A stretch of DNA of 64,000 nt from Gracilaria domingensis (taxonomy: Eukaryota; Rhodophyta; Florideophyceae; Gracilariales; Gracilariaceae): positions 189,943 through 253,942 of the forward strand of contig VCMS01000061.1 in NCBI GenBank assembly GCA_022539475.1, written 5' to 3'. Below are positions 1 to 10,005 of this stretch, in pieces; the stretch's first letter is position 1; each line of letters begins with the position of its first letter. The translations under genes were made by a program, and so were the position numbers. The notes under the pieces are model-generated. The model had not been told where the DNA came from and did not search any database. It worked only from the letters and a program-made list of their open reading frames with translations.

Positions 1-1702
1 GAATAAGCTGCTCGTCCAAACGGATGAGATGCTCATAATCAAGAGAGTGGTCACCATGAAAGCCGTGCAGGTAATGAATCTCCAAACCTGGCGTGCCGCC
101 TGCCTGGTGCATCATGCTTCGCACCACTGCCGCGATGTGGTGCGGGGCGGAATGGCGATGGAGAGTGGATTGCGCAAATGTAGGACGAGCATATGCCCTA
201 GCCCTAGACCTCATAGAAGTTTGACGTCGAACTCGCTCATCATACATAGTAGTAGTCTGAGCATTTGCAAGGGAAGATATGGACGCTCGCATTACAGGGC
301 GTGTGGTGGTTGTGCGGCGGGACGAAGGACGAGTTCGGTGAAGTTCGCGTCTGCGCTGAATATGACGCAAACCAGACAACTCATCAAGGTCACTTTGCAG
401 CTGAGCGTGCCTTCGCGAATGGGACCGTGTCATTGGGAACAGTCGAGCGCTCTCCGGCGTGGATGAAGGGATGTCGCTACTTGCGGCATTCATAGGTGCT
501 ACGCCCGCGTACCGGCTACGCGCAAGACCTTCAAGCGGATGAAGCGCATTGTTCGAATCCGGGGAAAATTGGCTTGCATCGGATTGGTGGTGTCGTTGCA
601 ACGGCGATAAATGAGCTTCATCCGAAAGGAAGAAACTAGTAAACCTCGGCTCGTACTGGGCACCATAACGAGACGGCCTGGTGGATGGAGAGGCATGTTG
701 ACGTCGCGACGAGCTTGCGCGGACAAATGCAGGAGTAGGTACCTCGCCAAGCGAAGCAACTTGGTCGCGCTCCAAATGAACGTAGCGACGGGGAACGGAT
801 GGGGCGTGTCTCAGCGGATGGCGATGCGAATGCACGGGTTGGGCGATCGACGCACGCAGTGCAGAAGTGACACGGGTAGCATCGGAATCGCGTGCGCGAT
901 GGGCAGACATACGCGGATTCCTGGTGAGTATTTGATCAATGTCCACGAGCCTCGAAGCATACTGTTGCGTGGGGTTCGGCTGTGGAGCGCTTTGATTGAG
1001 GGCAGTCGGGATAGAGGGAAGTTCAAGCTGTTGTACGGCTATAGCTTCCGATGGAGCAGCAGCGGCTGCTACGGTGCGCAAAGGAGGAGGAGAGGAGTTA
1101 ATCATAGAAGCACGAGGAGGGCTAATCAACTCAGGCAACGGGGGCAGACTCTGACGTTGGGTGTGAGGAGGGGAAAGGGGGGTGACAGAAAGTATGGGCT
1201 CCACGAGGAACGGTTGGTTACCGGGGCCGAGGTTGGGCGGCGGGGGCGGCGAGCGCACTGGAGCGAGACGCGGTCCGGACACGGCCATCTCGATGATGTC
1301 CTCCTCGTACGGGGAGGAGGACGGAATTCGCGGGTGCACGTGAATGCGCGGCGGGTTGACGCGGGTGGTCTGCGTCTCGCGTCCGCGGAAAGCAAGCACT
1401 GAGGGGCGAATTGGGGGCGAATCACTGTCGTCAACAATGATGACATGCGGGGGGTGCGAGACGGGGGCGGTGGTGCTTGGCGAGTGCGAAGACTGGTCGC
1501 GGCGACGACGTTTTCGCGGAGCTTCGTCGATGACGATGGGTTCAATGGAGCTGGTGGTGGTGCGCGTGGGCCGCGGTCGCGACGTGTCTAGCACGATGAC
1601 GTTGTCGCGGGGAAGAAGACGATCGCGCGCGGGGTTGGGCTGCACGGTCTCCACGACGACGATGTCGTTGTCATCGTCAACCACAGCGGCGTTGCGCGAC
1701 AT
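1..1702 (-). CDS. Probable SUMO-targeted RING E3 ubiquitin ligase, N-terminal part (gene runs off the left edge)
   Basis: A single reading frame is open from the ATG at 1702-1700 to base 1, about 567 codons without a stop, so the 3' end lies outside the window. Residues 1-95 hold four short hydrophobic-acidic patches (IVVVE at 14-18, VIVLD at 35-39, IVIDE at 56-60, VIIVDDSDS at 87-95). These have the form of SUMO-interacting motifs. A basic stretch RKRRRR follows at 63-68, a likely nuclear signal. The middle is Ser/Pro/Arg-rich and looks disordered. The last visible residues, YEHLIRLDEQL, resemble the helix that precedes the RING-H2 domain in Arkadia-type ligases. The RING itself is not visible, so the ligase call is inference. 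Alternatively it is another SUMO-binding nuclear scaffold. The leader just upstream of the ATG is very C-rich on the sense strand. Confidence 0.6.
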   Translation of the reverse strand, partial: MSRNAAVVDDDNDIVVVETVQPNPARDRLLPRDNVIVLDTSRPRPTRTTTSSIEPIVIDEAPRKRRRRDQSSHSPSTTAPVSHPPHVIIVDDSDSPPIRPSVLAFRGRETQTTRVNPPRIHVHPRIPSSSPYEEDIIEMAVSGPRLAPVRSPPPPPNLGPGNQPFLVEPILSVTPLSPPHTQRQSLPPLPELISPPRASMINSSPPPLRTVAAAAAPSEAIAVQQLELPSIPTALNQSAPQPNPTQQYASRLVDIDQILTRNPRMSAHRARDSDATRVTSALRASIAQPVHSHRHPLRHAPSVPRRYVHLERDQVASLGEVPTPAFVRASSSRRQHASPSTRPSRYGAQYEPRFTSFFLSDEAHLSPLQRHHQSDASQFSPDSNNALHPLEGLARSRYAGVAPMNAASSDIPSSTPESARLFPMTRSHSRRHAQLQSDLDELSGLRHIQRRRELHRTRPSSRRTTTTRPVMRASISSLANAQTTTMYDERVRRQTSMRSRARAYARPTFAQSTLHRHSAPHHIAAVVRSMMHQAGGTPGLEIHYLHGFHGDHSLDYEHLIRLDEQLI

Positions 1703-2498
1703 GGCGGTAGGGGGTGGGGGGGGGGGAAGGAGAGGAGGGGGCGAAGGAGAGGAGGGGGCGAAGAAGAGGAGGGGGCGCGGGGCGAAGGGGAATGCGACAC
1801 GGGGAAGCGAAGCGCGAAGGGAAGCAGGGCGGAAGTCGAAGGGCGGACGCGGGGGGGAGGGGGAAGGGCGGGGTGCGCGGGGGGGGGGGAATGGGGGGGG
1901 CGGCGGCGGAGAGCTGGCTTATGTATAGCGGGTTGCGTGGGGCGGCGCGGCACGGCTAGGAACGGTCGGCAACTGCAATAATAATGCGCGGCGGACGAGA
2001 GGCGAACGTGGGCGCTGCCGTGGAGACAGCCGCCAAGCACGCTGGCAGAAACAAACTGAAAAGTAGAAATTTGATTTTGCCGGCCGCGGCGGCGGCATCG
2101 GTGTAACCCGCGCCACCTCGCGCCGCGCGCGCGCGCGCCCCCGCGCGCGCCCCTGCGCCCCCGCGCCCTTCGAGCGCGCCGCACGGCGCGCGCGCGCCGG
2201 CGCGGAGAGCGTCGGCGCGCGCGCGCCGTCTCGCGAGCGCGCGCTGTCGCCGCCGGAGCTCGCGCCGCGTCCGCGCCGCGCGCGCGTCGCGCCGCTTGCA
2301 TGCGCGATGCATTTTGCAGCGGCCGCCGCGCCGCCGCTGCAAAATGCATCGCGCCGCTGCGCTCAAGTGCAAGTGCGCGCGCGTGACCTGCGCCGCGGCC
2401 ACGGGCTGCGCTGCACTTGCGGCGCGCTGCGCCAAAAAGTGCGCGCCGCGGCGGCGCGCCGCGGGCCCGCTGCCGCCCGCCCACTGCGCGCGCTGCAA
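1703..2498. promoter_or_regulatory. GC-rich divergent promoter region
   Basis: This stretch separates two divergent genes. 1711-1915 is G-rich on the plus strand, so C-rich in the leader of the minus-strand gene. 2110-2480 is dense in CpG and GCGC runs. A 13-bp inverted pair reading TGCATTTTGCAGC occurs near 2305-2350. No gene of its own is apparent; long open frames here are a by-product of high GC. Confidence 0.5.
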
Positions 2499-2969
2499 AT
2501 GGCGCTCCCGCTCACACGTGCTGCCGCGCGCGGCGCGTTTGTCGCGCGCGCTGCTCCGCTGCGCTCGGCGTCGTCGCTGCCGGCTCTGTGTGCTCGGACC
2601 GCTGTTCCGCGTCGTGTCGCGCACACAATGACCACCAAACTGTCGCCGCAGGCGCTTCATGACAAGATGAGTCAACCTTCTGCCGTGTATGTCGACGTGC
2701 GCACGCCGGCCGAGTTTGCCGCCGGCCACGTCCCGCGCGCCATTAACGTGTCGTTTACAACTGCCGACATGAAGCCGCTGCCGTCGTTTGTGGACGACTT
2801 CCGCGCCGCTGTGGGCGACGCGACCGATGTCACTGTCGGCTGCAAGAGCGGTAAGAGAAGCTCCATGGCCATTGCCAAGCTCAACGAAGCTGGCGTCCAG
2901 GGGCTCATGGAGCTTGAGGGCGGTTTTGACAACTGGGCAAGTGATACTTCCCTTCCAGTGGACAAGTAA
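2499..2969 (+). CDS. Single-domain rhodanese (sulfurtransferase), probably organellar
   Basis: A 156-residue protein. The first 44 residues are rich in Ala and Arg, lack acidic residues and look like a mitochondrial or plastid targeting peptide. Residues about 46-150 form one rhodanese domain: VYVDVRTPAEF near the start, then the active-site loop CKSGKRSS with the catalytic cysteine at residue 115, and EGGFDNW at the end. The loop fits a sulfurtransferase, not a Cdc25-type phosphatase. The family moves sulfane sulfur via a cysteine persulfide. The start at 2499 gives a good targeting peptide. An upstream in-frame ATG at 2307 lies in the CpG island and is less likely. An in-frame Met at about residue 44 could give a form without the targeting peptide. 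Confidence 0.85.
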   Translation: MALPLTRAAARGAFVARAAPLRSASSLPALCARTAVPRRVAHTMTTKLSPQALHDKMSQPSAVYVDVRTPAEFAAGHVPRAINVSFTTADMKPLPSFVDDFRAAVGDATDVTVGCKSGKRSSMAIAKLNEAGVQGLMELEGGFDNWASDTSLPVDK

Positions 2970-3121
2970 CATTCGCTGCGCCATCGGCCCGTTCGACAGC
3001 CACACGTGCGTTTCATCGTTGTTGGTTTCGCCCATCCATCTCACATAAAGCAATGTGCAATTTGTCATGTTAATGTCAGTTCCTCCAAGTCTCTAGTCAT
3101 GCTCTCGCCCCTACTTAATAG

Positions 3122-4999
3122 TTACTCCGCTTTTTCATCGCGTCTACCCCCCACGGCCAGCTGTATCAAACCACTCCCCAGTGATCCAATTCCCTTCGAA
3201 CCGCCGTTCGCTCTCCCAGAGCCATCACCACCTTCCTCCCCGCGCCCTTTTTCAACGTCAGTTGCTCCGAATCCACCAAGCTCAGCCGGCCGCGACGAAG
3301 CCACCGTCAACGCCGTCATCGCCAAGAAATCCATTGTGTACACCGCGTACATCATAGGCCCGCAGTCGATGTTCTCACCCAACATAGCCGGTCTCCAAAC
3401 CCGAGCACGATAGTTCATTCCGATTACCGCGTAGAACAGCAACTCGCATGCAAAAACGAACAGATCCAACCTGTCCCTACACTTCACTACCGTGAGTAGA
3501 ATTATCGCTAGAAACGCCGGATACGCGATTCCAATACTCAACTGCAGCACTATGAACATCCCGCTATTGGCTTCGTATAGCGTTTGAAGCGGGTCTTGTC
3601 TCAGGAAAAACCCAGTGACGCAAAGACCTACAGCAAAAGCGGTCAAAAACACATTGCCAAGAAGCACGTACTGTCGCAATGACACTCCTTTTGTAAGCGA
3701 CAACACAGTCGATATTGTTACAAATATTGGGAATCCAACAAGTCCAATCGACAGCAACATGGCCACCACGCTTCCATACTTTGCGGGCAGAAGATGATCC
3801 ACAGTTCGTTCTACTCGATTTTCCAACATCTGCAATCGGTGCTTCATCTTGGTAACTTTAGGAGCCATGTATTTATTTGCATAGTACTTAATGGCATCCG
3901 TTTCAGGTCCTTCAACAAGAATTGCGGCCCGCTCAGCCCGCTGACTGACCCATAAGCCCAAGTCAGGGTGCTGAATTTTGTCCTGAAGCTCATCCAACTT
4001 GAGCTGTTCGTCAGAAAGCAGTTTAGCCAACATCTGCTTCTCTTCAAATAGCTCATCAAACGCTCTTTTTTGTTCCTCGATTGTCTCCCTCATCTCCTCG
4101 ATTTCACCTCTCTCTTCATCTTTTGCTTCCTTAACAATCTGGGGTAAACTGTCCTGTAGCTTTCCAAGATCAGAACTACGCTCAGAAGCCAATTTTTCGG
4201 CTTTCTCCATTTCATTCTTTATCGAAGTCAGTTCTTTCTTCAACTGGGCGGCCTCTTGTCTCGCCTCTCTCTCACTCTCACGCGCCGCCTGTTCACTCTG
4301 TACGACGTCGTTGAGACGTTGCTTGTACGTCTCCAGCTGCGCGACGAGCTCAGAATTGTCTGGGTTTTCAGTTTTACCAACCTGAGGTATATGCTGTTCG
4401 GCAGCGTTTTGCGGCTGTAGCGGTCTTCGTAACACGGGTTGACCCGGAGCCACCATTTCTGGAGGAGCCTGTGCTGGCTGTCGTGCGTCATCATCTGGAG
4501 GCGGTGGTACCTGATCGGCTCTATCCAAAGCGTCCAATACAACCTTGCGGTCCCCATCCACCTTCGCTCGTTGCTCTTCCATCAAATCGTGGTGGTGATG
4601 CACGTTGTCTGCTTCTGCTGCAGGTCGCATGACATCAGCTTGTTTGAGCTCTTCTTCAGTGATTCCGACCCGTTTGGCAATCTCTTGAATCTGAGCATCG
4701 ACATCTGTAAGATCGTCATCCTCGTGCTTGCCGACGTCTCTTTGAATCTCGCGCGCGTCGTCAATTCCCTGCTGTTCCATGGCAGCGTCTGTAAGATGCT
4801 GGGCGTCTTTCATGTTCAACTCGTTGTCCAGCGTGTCGTCCTTTTCTGCTTGCACCTGTAGGAGGGCCCTTCGCGAGAAGCCGCGTGGTGCATACTGTTC
4901 TGTTTGCAGCGATTGGGCCTCTTGGATGCATAACGCCAACGTGAAGACTAGCAACATGAACAGGATGGTGACACCCTTACACAGGTTCGAGGAGCCCAT
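3122..4999 (-). CDS. Secretory-pathway coiled-coil protein with about five C-terminal membrane spans
   Basis: A 625-residue protein whose family I do not recognise. The ATG at 4999 gives a classic signal peptide or first anchor (hydrophobic FMLLVFTLALCI within residues 10-25). The frame extends upstream only through non-ATG codons. Residues about 40-210 are acidic and Pro/Gln-rich with a His run. About 205-345 is a strongly charged coiled coil rich in Glu, Lys, Arg and Gln. About 405-575 holds five hydrophobic segments, and the tail is Gly/Glu-rich. The layout suggests a membrane protein with a long lumenal or extracellular coiled coil. No enzyme motif is visible. No intron is needed. The stop is about 150 bp from the convergent rhodanese stop, so the two 3' ends are close. 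Confidence 0.7.
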   Translation of the reverse strand: MGSSNLCKGVTILFMLLVFTLALCIQEAQSLQTEQYAPRGFSRRALLQVQAEKDDTLDNELNMKDAQHLTDAAMEQQGIDDAREIQRDVGKHEDDDLTDVDAQIQEIAKRVGITEEELKQADVMRPAAEADNVHHHHDLMEEQRAKVDGDRKVVLDALDRADQVPPPPDDDARQPAQAPPEMVAPGQPVLRRPLQPQNAAEQHIPQVGKTENPDNSELVAQLETYKQRLNDVVQSEQAARESEREARQEAAQLKKELTSIKNEMEKAEKLASERSSDLGKLQDSLPQIVKEAKDEERGEIEEMRETIEEQKRAFDELFEEKQMLAKLLSDEQLKLDELQDKIQHPDLGLWVSQRAERAAILVEGPETDAIKYYANKYMAPKVTKMKHRLQMLENRVERTVDHLLPAKYGSVVAMLLSIGLVGFPIFVTISTVLSLTKGVSLRQYVLLGNVFLTAFAVGLCVTGFFLRQDPLQTLYEANSGMFIVLQLSIGIAYPAFLAIILLTVVKCRDRLDLFVFACELLFYAVIGMNYRARVWRPAMLGENIDCGPMMYAVYTMDFLAMTALTVASSRPAELGGFGATDVEKGRGEEGGDGSGRANGGSKGIGSLGSGLIQLAVGGRRDEKAE

Positions 5000-6046
5000 T
5001 TCATCGACCAAGTTGCTGAATTCAAACGAGATAAAGATGCAGATGCGACCGGCAGATTGGATTATACGTAGAAAAAATGAAGCAAGCAGTCAAACTCATG
5101 AAAGGTGCGAAGCTGAATGAAAGGGCCCTCTGCAAGCTGCTGTGTCAGGAAAACTGGCGTTGCCGCCACGGTACGGCGCGACGACGCAGCAAAAGAGTGT
5201 GACTGTGGAGAAGCCCAACAGCACAAGCAAAAATTAGTTCAAAGAAGCGCAAATTCTGAAGCCGTGTCGTGCGACGGTGGCGAAGACGGCGGTAAAGGAG
5301 GTGTGCCCTTTGGCATTGACTGAAGGTGAGCGTTTGCTCGCCTGCAATTTCAGGCGGGGACGACAGTGAAAAAGCCAGTGGCGCGATCACTCGCTTGATC
5401 TGCTGTTTGTGAGACAATCCGAGTGGGCCATCTGCTCTTCATCAATAATGAAATGATCAAAAAAAAAACGATACGTGCACTGCTGGAACACTTGTTGTAC
5501 TTCTCTCCGCTGAAGAATCACGACGAACACACATCTGCCTTTTGACGCAAATCTGCGAATTCTCATGGCGTCTTCGAAGTTGCAACTTAAAAAGCTTCGT
5601 CACAGACTGTCATTTGTTCTTTCTGCCGCGCGCAACCTGGAGGCTTGACTTCAGCCAAAACCTTCGCGCAGCATGCACATGGATTACTCCAGCATGCAAA
5701 TCTTGTTGTGCATGCTCACAATCTTGGAAGCATCTGCTGTACATGTATCACCTGCCTTACCTCTGCATTATGACTCATGCAGCATGCTTTAAATCGTCAC
5801 GCAACCAAGCTGTTGATCTGACACATGCCCCATGTGAAATTGAGTCGCTTCAAGAGGAAACTGTTGCTTCCGTGATGTGTGACAAACAATGCCGAGCTGC
5901 CTTCCTTACGCACATGTGTTTTTTTGGCAACGAACATCAATAATAGTTTTTGTATGGACTAGGAGTTTGTTCACTCTCATGTTCCCAAGCAAGGCCATGA
6001 ACGCTGTAACAACGATGCCATTTTATAGAAAAGTAGGCCGACAAAT
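5000..6046. other. Intergenic region without a recognisable gene
   Basis: Upstream side of the coiled-coil gene and downstream side of the dehydrogenase gene. Short open frames on both strands have no recognisable motif. Several copies of the word GCATGC(A/T) lie between 5670 and 5800. Nothing else stands out. Confidence 0.5.
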
Positions 6047-7470
6047 CTATTCTTCGAAGCTAAACTTGGGATACTTGTGCATTATGGAAGAGTAAAGCTC
6101 TCGAATCGCAATCATATCCTTCATCAAAGGCCCCGGGATCTGAATTCCACCCGCTTTCTCACAGTCCAAAACTCCTTCATGTTCAAGTTCACCGGCCGTG
6201 TAAATACGACCCGGTCCCTTGGGATCCTTCTCCGAGGCGCGCATTTCTCGCAAGAATTTTCCAACATTCGACTTGAACGCTTCGAGCGGAAGGAACCTTT
6301 CAACATCAATAGCAATGAAGAAATGTCCCAACGGCATAGGAATCTTCTCACCTGTTTCCTTGTTCACGCCGCTGAGTTGCGGGCTATTCAGACCGTCCTG
6401 GAGTGCCGATGACAGAAGTTCTACCACGGTAGCATATCCGTATCCTGTTTCGCATCGCCGATAGCGTGAATATACAATGGACTTGTTAGTTGCCTGACAG
6501 CGTTGTACAAAAGCATTCGTTCAAGCTTACCCTTGTAACCTCCCATTTCAGCACCAACACCACCTAACGGCGCCAAAGAGCAATACCCCGTTTGCAAATC
6601 CTTCAAAATCTGCGCAGTATCTGTTCGAACATTTCCGTCCCGATCCACGACCTGACCCGGAGGCGTAGGCTTTCCTTCTCTTTCATACTTTTCAATCTTT
6701 CCACGTTGGTTCACAGAGGTGGCACAGTCCAAAACAAACGGAAAACCGTCATCACTGGGCATGCCAAACGTCATAGGATTGGTACCCAGCATGGGTTGAA
6801 CACCGAAAGTAGGGGCGATTGAGGGGCGCGCATTGGTGCCCGTGATACCTATGCAACCTTGTTGCTGTGCCTTATCAACGTAGTAGCCAGCAGCTCCATA
6901 ATGCGTACTGTTCCTGACCACAACCATGGCCAATCCGTGTTTCTTTGCCTTTTCGAGACACATATCCATGCACTTCGGCCCAATGAAGAGGCCAAGTCCG
7001 CCATGGCCGTCAACAACGGCAGTGGTCTCAGTCTGGTTCACAATCTCAAACGGAGCAGTAGGCTTGAGAATGCCGTTGTTAATACGATCAATGTAGATAG
7101 GCTTGAGTCTACCAATACCATGAGTAGTAACCGCATGAAGATCGGCCCATTCTAACACCTCTGCCGCCACAGAGGCTTCATTGGACGGAACGCCGGCCGC
7201 AATCAAAGCGTCCTCCATAAACTGTCTCAAAAACGACATCTCGACCTTGGCATACCTGACAACAGGTGCGGAATCAGCGGCCTTCGTAGTGGCGGATGGC
7301 ACATCGTCCTTTGGGGACGAAAGTTTGCCTTGATCCCATTGCTCTAACAGCTGGTTGAGCGCAATGGCATCTTCTCCTGACAAACGTTTTGCCAGCGATG
7401 AGAGCTTCGTGCGGAGCGATCCGGGAGCTGAGACAACGGAGGGCATAATTGGTGCGTCGGTATTACTCAT
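6047..7470 (-). CDS. LDH2/MDH2-family NAD(P)-dependent dehydrogenase (malate/L-lactate/ureidoglycolate type)
   Basis: Two exons: 7470-6531 and 6444-6047, joined over an 86-nt intron (donor GTAAGC, acceptor CAG). Splicing restores MGGYKGYGYA across the junction, a conserved signature of this family, and gives 445 residues. Residues about 75-430 match the malate/L-lactate dehydrogenase family, unrelated to classical LDH: THGIGRL, the HYGAAGYY stretch with the likely catalytic His, GTNPMTFGMP, and VLDCATS. The first 70 residues are an extra low-complexity N-terminal stretch. The family reduces or oxidises 2-hydroxy acids with NAD(P). Which substrate is used here (malate, lactate, ureidoglycolate or sulfolactate) cannot be read from the sequence. 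Confidence 0.85.
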
Positions 7471-8703
7471 AGACGATGATAACCGAGCTCGATGTGCTCG
7501 AAGAAAGTGTGATCGATGTCCTGATACTTTAACTTGGACCTGAGAGCGACGAGATATGGTTTGTCAGCCGCGTACCCCTGGTACCAGGGGTATATTTTTC
7601 GCGGCAGTACCCTTGGTAGTAGCGATAAGGGAGACTTTTAGTGAATTTTTTCTTTTCAGTTGAAGCAACAAGCCATTCCCAGATTTGATCTGATTTGCTT
7701 TCGCTGCTTTTATTGGTGACCCGTAGATTCGTGTCCGCCTTTCGATATCATGATCTGTCGCCGCTGCCACTCATCGCTCTTCGCAGTCACCGTTGCCAGC
7801 CACCGACAGATTGTACAAGTTCAGACTGACACGCAGTAGACCTACGGACCGCAGTACTGCGTGTCATTGCGCTGGAAACGATTCACGTTTCTCGTCGATG
7901 GTGGACGCAGGCAACTCAGCCAGTGCGGTATCGAAGGCATCTGCGAAGAAATGCGTCTTGATGCTCAGAAGCGAAAGCTTTCCTTTCAAAGCAGAGTTGA
8001 CCATGTGTTCACGCACATGTCAAAACTTGTGTAGAGCGTCTTAAGAACATTTCTATGCAAGAAAGGATGAGGACCTCGGGAAGAGGGGAAGCAGAAATTC
8101 TCTCAAAAATGCAAGGGCCCTTGTATGATATATATCCTGATCATTGAGCCCCTAGCGTAATCGGACACTACCCTAAGAAGAAACAACGCTTGACAAGAAT
8201 GGCCTCTGATGCCATGGTTAATGCGCTAGACTTCTTGCCCAGTATTGCCTCTACAAGTGCGCTGCCATGATCTACTCACGGCTATACAATCTTTGCAGAT
8301 GCAGATTTCTAAAGGCGTTGATGCGCAGAAGACTTACCATCAGATATCAGGGGATCCACCTGGGATGCCCCAGCCTCCAAGTTTTCTTGGTTGTCTGCAT
8401 TTAAACGTGAGCGTGTAAGTCCTTCGCAACCCTCTGCTGCATGAATAGTAGTGGCATGGGGTCCTCAGTCAGTTGCTACACGGACCAGTTCTTCAGGACC
8501 GAGCGACTCCGGATGATTAGAAAGCTACCTCTTGCAGCTTTGTCCTTCCTCTGCCAACATTCTTAAAGAGTCTTCTCAAGCGATTTAACTAAAGCTTTGA
8601 GCGTTTCAGAAAAATTGTGGGGGAGGCGTGTGGGCACACGGACTACTCTTGTATGCAAGTTGATGTTACCCGCGTTACTTGCCATTAATCAACAATTAGC
8701 GAG
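7471..8703. other. Intergenic region with palindromic motifs
   Basis: Upstream of the dehydrogenase. It contains a perfect 20-nt palindrome at 7574-7593 and a related GTACCCTTGGTAG word at 7608-7620. The rest, to 8703, shows no coding signal. Confidence 0.5.
7574..7593. repeat. 20-nt perfect palindrome TACCCCTGGTACCAGGGGTA
   Basis: The two 10-nt halves are exact reverse complements with no spacer. It lies about 100 bp upstream of the dehydrogenase start and belongs to a family of ACCC(T/C)TGGT words seen elsewhere in the window. Confidence 0.8.
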
Positions 8704-8970
8704 GTACAATCACGTTAGGAATCAAAACCAAGCCTTCTACATGCTTGAGAACAAGACAATCGCCGATCTGCGCACTCTCAGTAACACGAACGAAAACATC
8801 GTTCCGTTGTAGACTGTGTTCATGATGCCAGCCGCTAGTCTCGCAATTCCAAAACTCTTCAAATTCTTTCCTGCGTTTCAAGAATTGGATTCAAGTAACT
8901 CAACCATCCTTTTATCTTTCTCCCGTTGCAGGCCCTGTGAACAAGTGCTCACTCATCCGTTTCGGCATCC
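8704..8970 (-). pseudogene. Degenerate copy of the aquaporin gene's second exon and 3' flank
   Basis: About 270 bp align with 16718-16997, which contains exon 2 and the 3' flank of the aquaporin gene. Shared stretches include AATTCCAAAACTCTTCAA and AACAAGTGCTCACTCATC. The copy has substitutions and small indels that break the frame. The splice acceptor CAG before the exon is changed to CGG. No aquaporin pore exon lies beside it. It is therefore a non-functional fragment made by segmental duplication or a dispersed repeat. Confidence 0.75.
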
Positions 8971-9335
8971 GTACATCTAGCTAGAGCATTCGGCTCGCAG
9001 TCTGTCTGAAATAACCCGTCTTGCATTGGAAAACGGTTGTCCAGAAGTTGGTGGTAGAGGGCTAACCGCCGTGACTTGCGCGAATAAAATGCTGACTACT
9101 AAATGCAATTTGTGATCGCAGAGGATGTTTTGGTGGCTGAGCTTTTGTAGGAGAGCAAAACTCGAAAACAACTTAACGCTTTATGGATGGAATGAAAAAT
9201 GTTTTGTGGGAAGATCGAAGACACAGGCTTTTTGGCTTACAACGATAGCACTTTGCTTTTGCTTGGGAGAGCACTGGAGAGGTTAATGATCGACGAGTGG
9301 GTGACTAGCGATTAATGCTCAAACACACATTGATC

Positions 9336-9780
9336 ACCACTCAGATGTTAAGAAATATGTAAGTTGAAATGTTGAAATCCTGCAGAAGAGTGTGTGGAGA
9401 AGACTGTGGAGAGGCACGCAGCGAGGCACGCGGAGAGACGTGAAGAGAGGCGTGTGGACAATTCAGAGGTTGAGATGCAATGCTATTGCGTGGTTCTTTG
9501 TGACCACTCAGATTTTGAGAAGTAAGTTCAATGGTTCAAATGCTGAATTCTAGCATGGAAGTGTGCGTATAGGCTTGTGGAGAGGCAAGTGGAGAGTGAT
9601 GTGGTGACGCATGCCTCTTCGCATGCAGAGGTCACCTCTATACACCTCTGAGAGGTGTATACGGAGAGACATGCAGAAAGACATGCAAAGAAGTGTGAGG
9701 ACAGGCGTGCGGACACCTCAGACGTTAAGCTGCTCAGCTGCGGGGGTATTACGTGGTTCTGTGGGTTGTGTCGGACTGAC
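9336..9780. repeat. Degenerate tandem repeat block
   Basis: Two to three diverged units follow one another. Units begin ACCACTCAGATNTT(G/A)AGAA (9338 and 9504) and continue through GTGGAGAGGC-type purine-rich words. They end with forms of ATTGCGTGGTTCT (about 9484) and ATTACGTGGTTCT (about 9748). Spacing is about 170-260 bp with many indels. No coding potential is visible. Confidence 0.55.
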
Positions 9781-9852
9781 AAAGAATTATGATGAGCGGG
9801 AGAGTGCATTTGTACTAAGACTGAGTATGGTATGCTCTCCTGTTCTCTTTGC

Positions 9853-9860
9853 TATAAAAG
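9853..9860 (+). promoter_or_regulatory. TATA box (TATAAAAG)
   Basis: Perfect TATAAAAG about 150 bp upstream of the ATG at 10006. This would put transcription start near 9883 and leave a leader of about 120 nt. Confidence 0.55.
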
Positions 9861-10005
9861 GGGAGGTAGATGAGCCGGTAGCGCCGCCCGAGGATTCCCG
9901 ACGCCAGACTCATTCGCAATACCTCGAGCTTTTGGAACTCGCGTATTTGGGGATAGCTTCTGGTGTTATCAATTGTTGTTTTACAAGATCCTAACAAGAA
10001 CAAGA

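Larger units (their letters stand above)
8971..10005. other. Intergenic region, partly degenerate repeats
   Basis: 8971-9335 holds nothing recognisable. 9336-9780 is a degenerate repeat block (listed separately). 9781-10005 is the promoter and leader of the next gene. Confidence 0.5.

Noticed and set aside
545-570. GTTCGAATCC resembling a tRNA T-loop
   Set aside because: No acceptor or anticodon stems around it, and it lies within the open coding frame of the ligase-like gene.
1956-3068. Very long minus-strand frame across the rhodanese gene
   Set aside because: Antisense openness caused by GC-rich codons. The plus-strand rhodanese domain with its catalytic Cys is convincing.
9336-9780. CRISPR-like array
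   Set aside because: Units are long, diverged and irregular, and the genome is eukaryotic.
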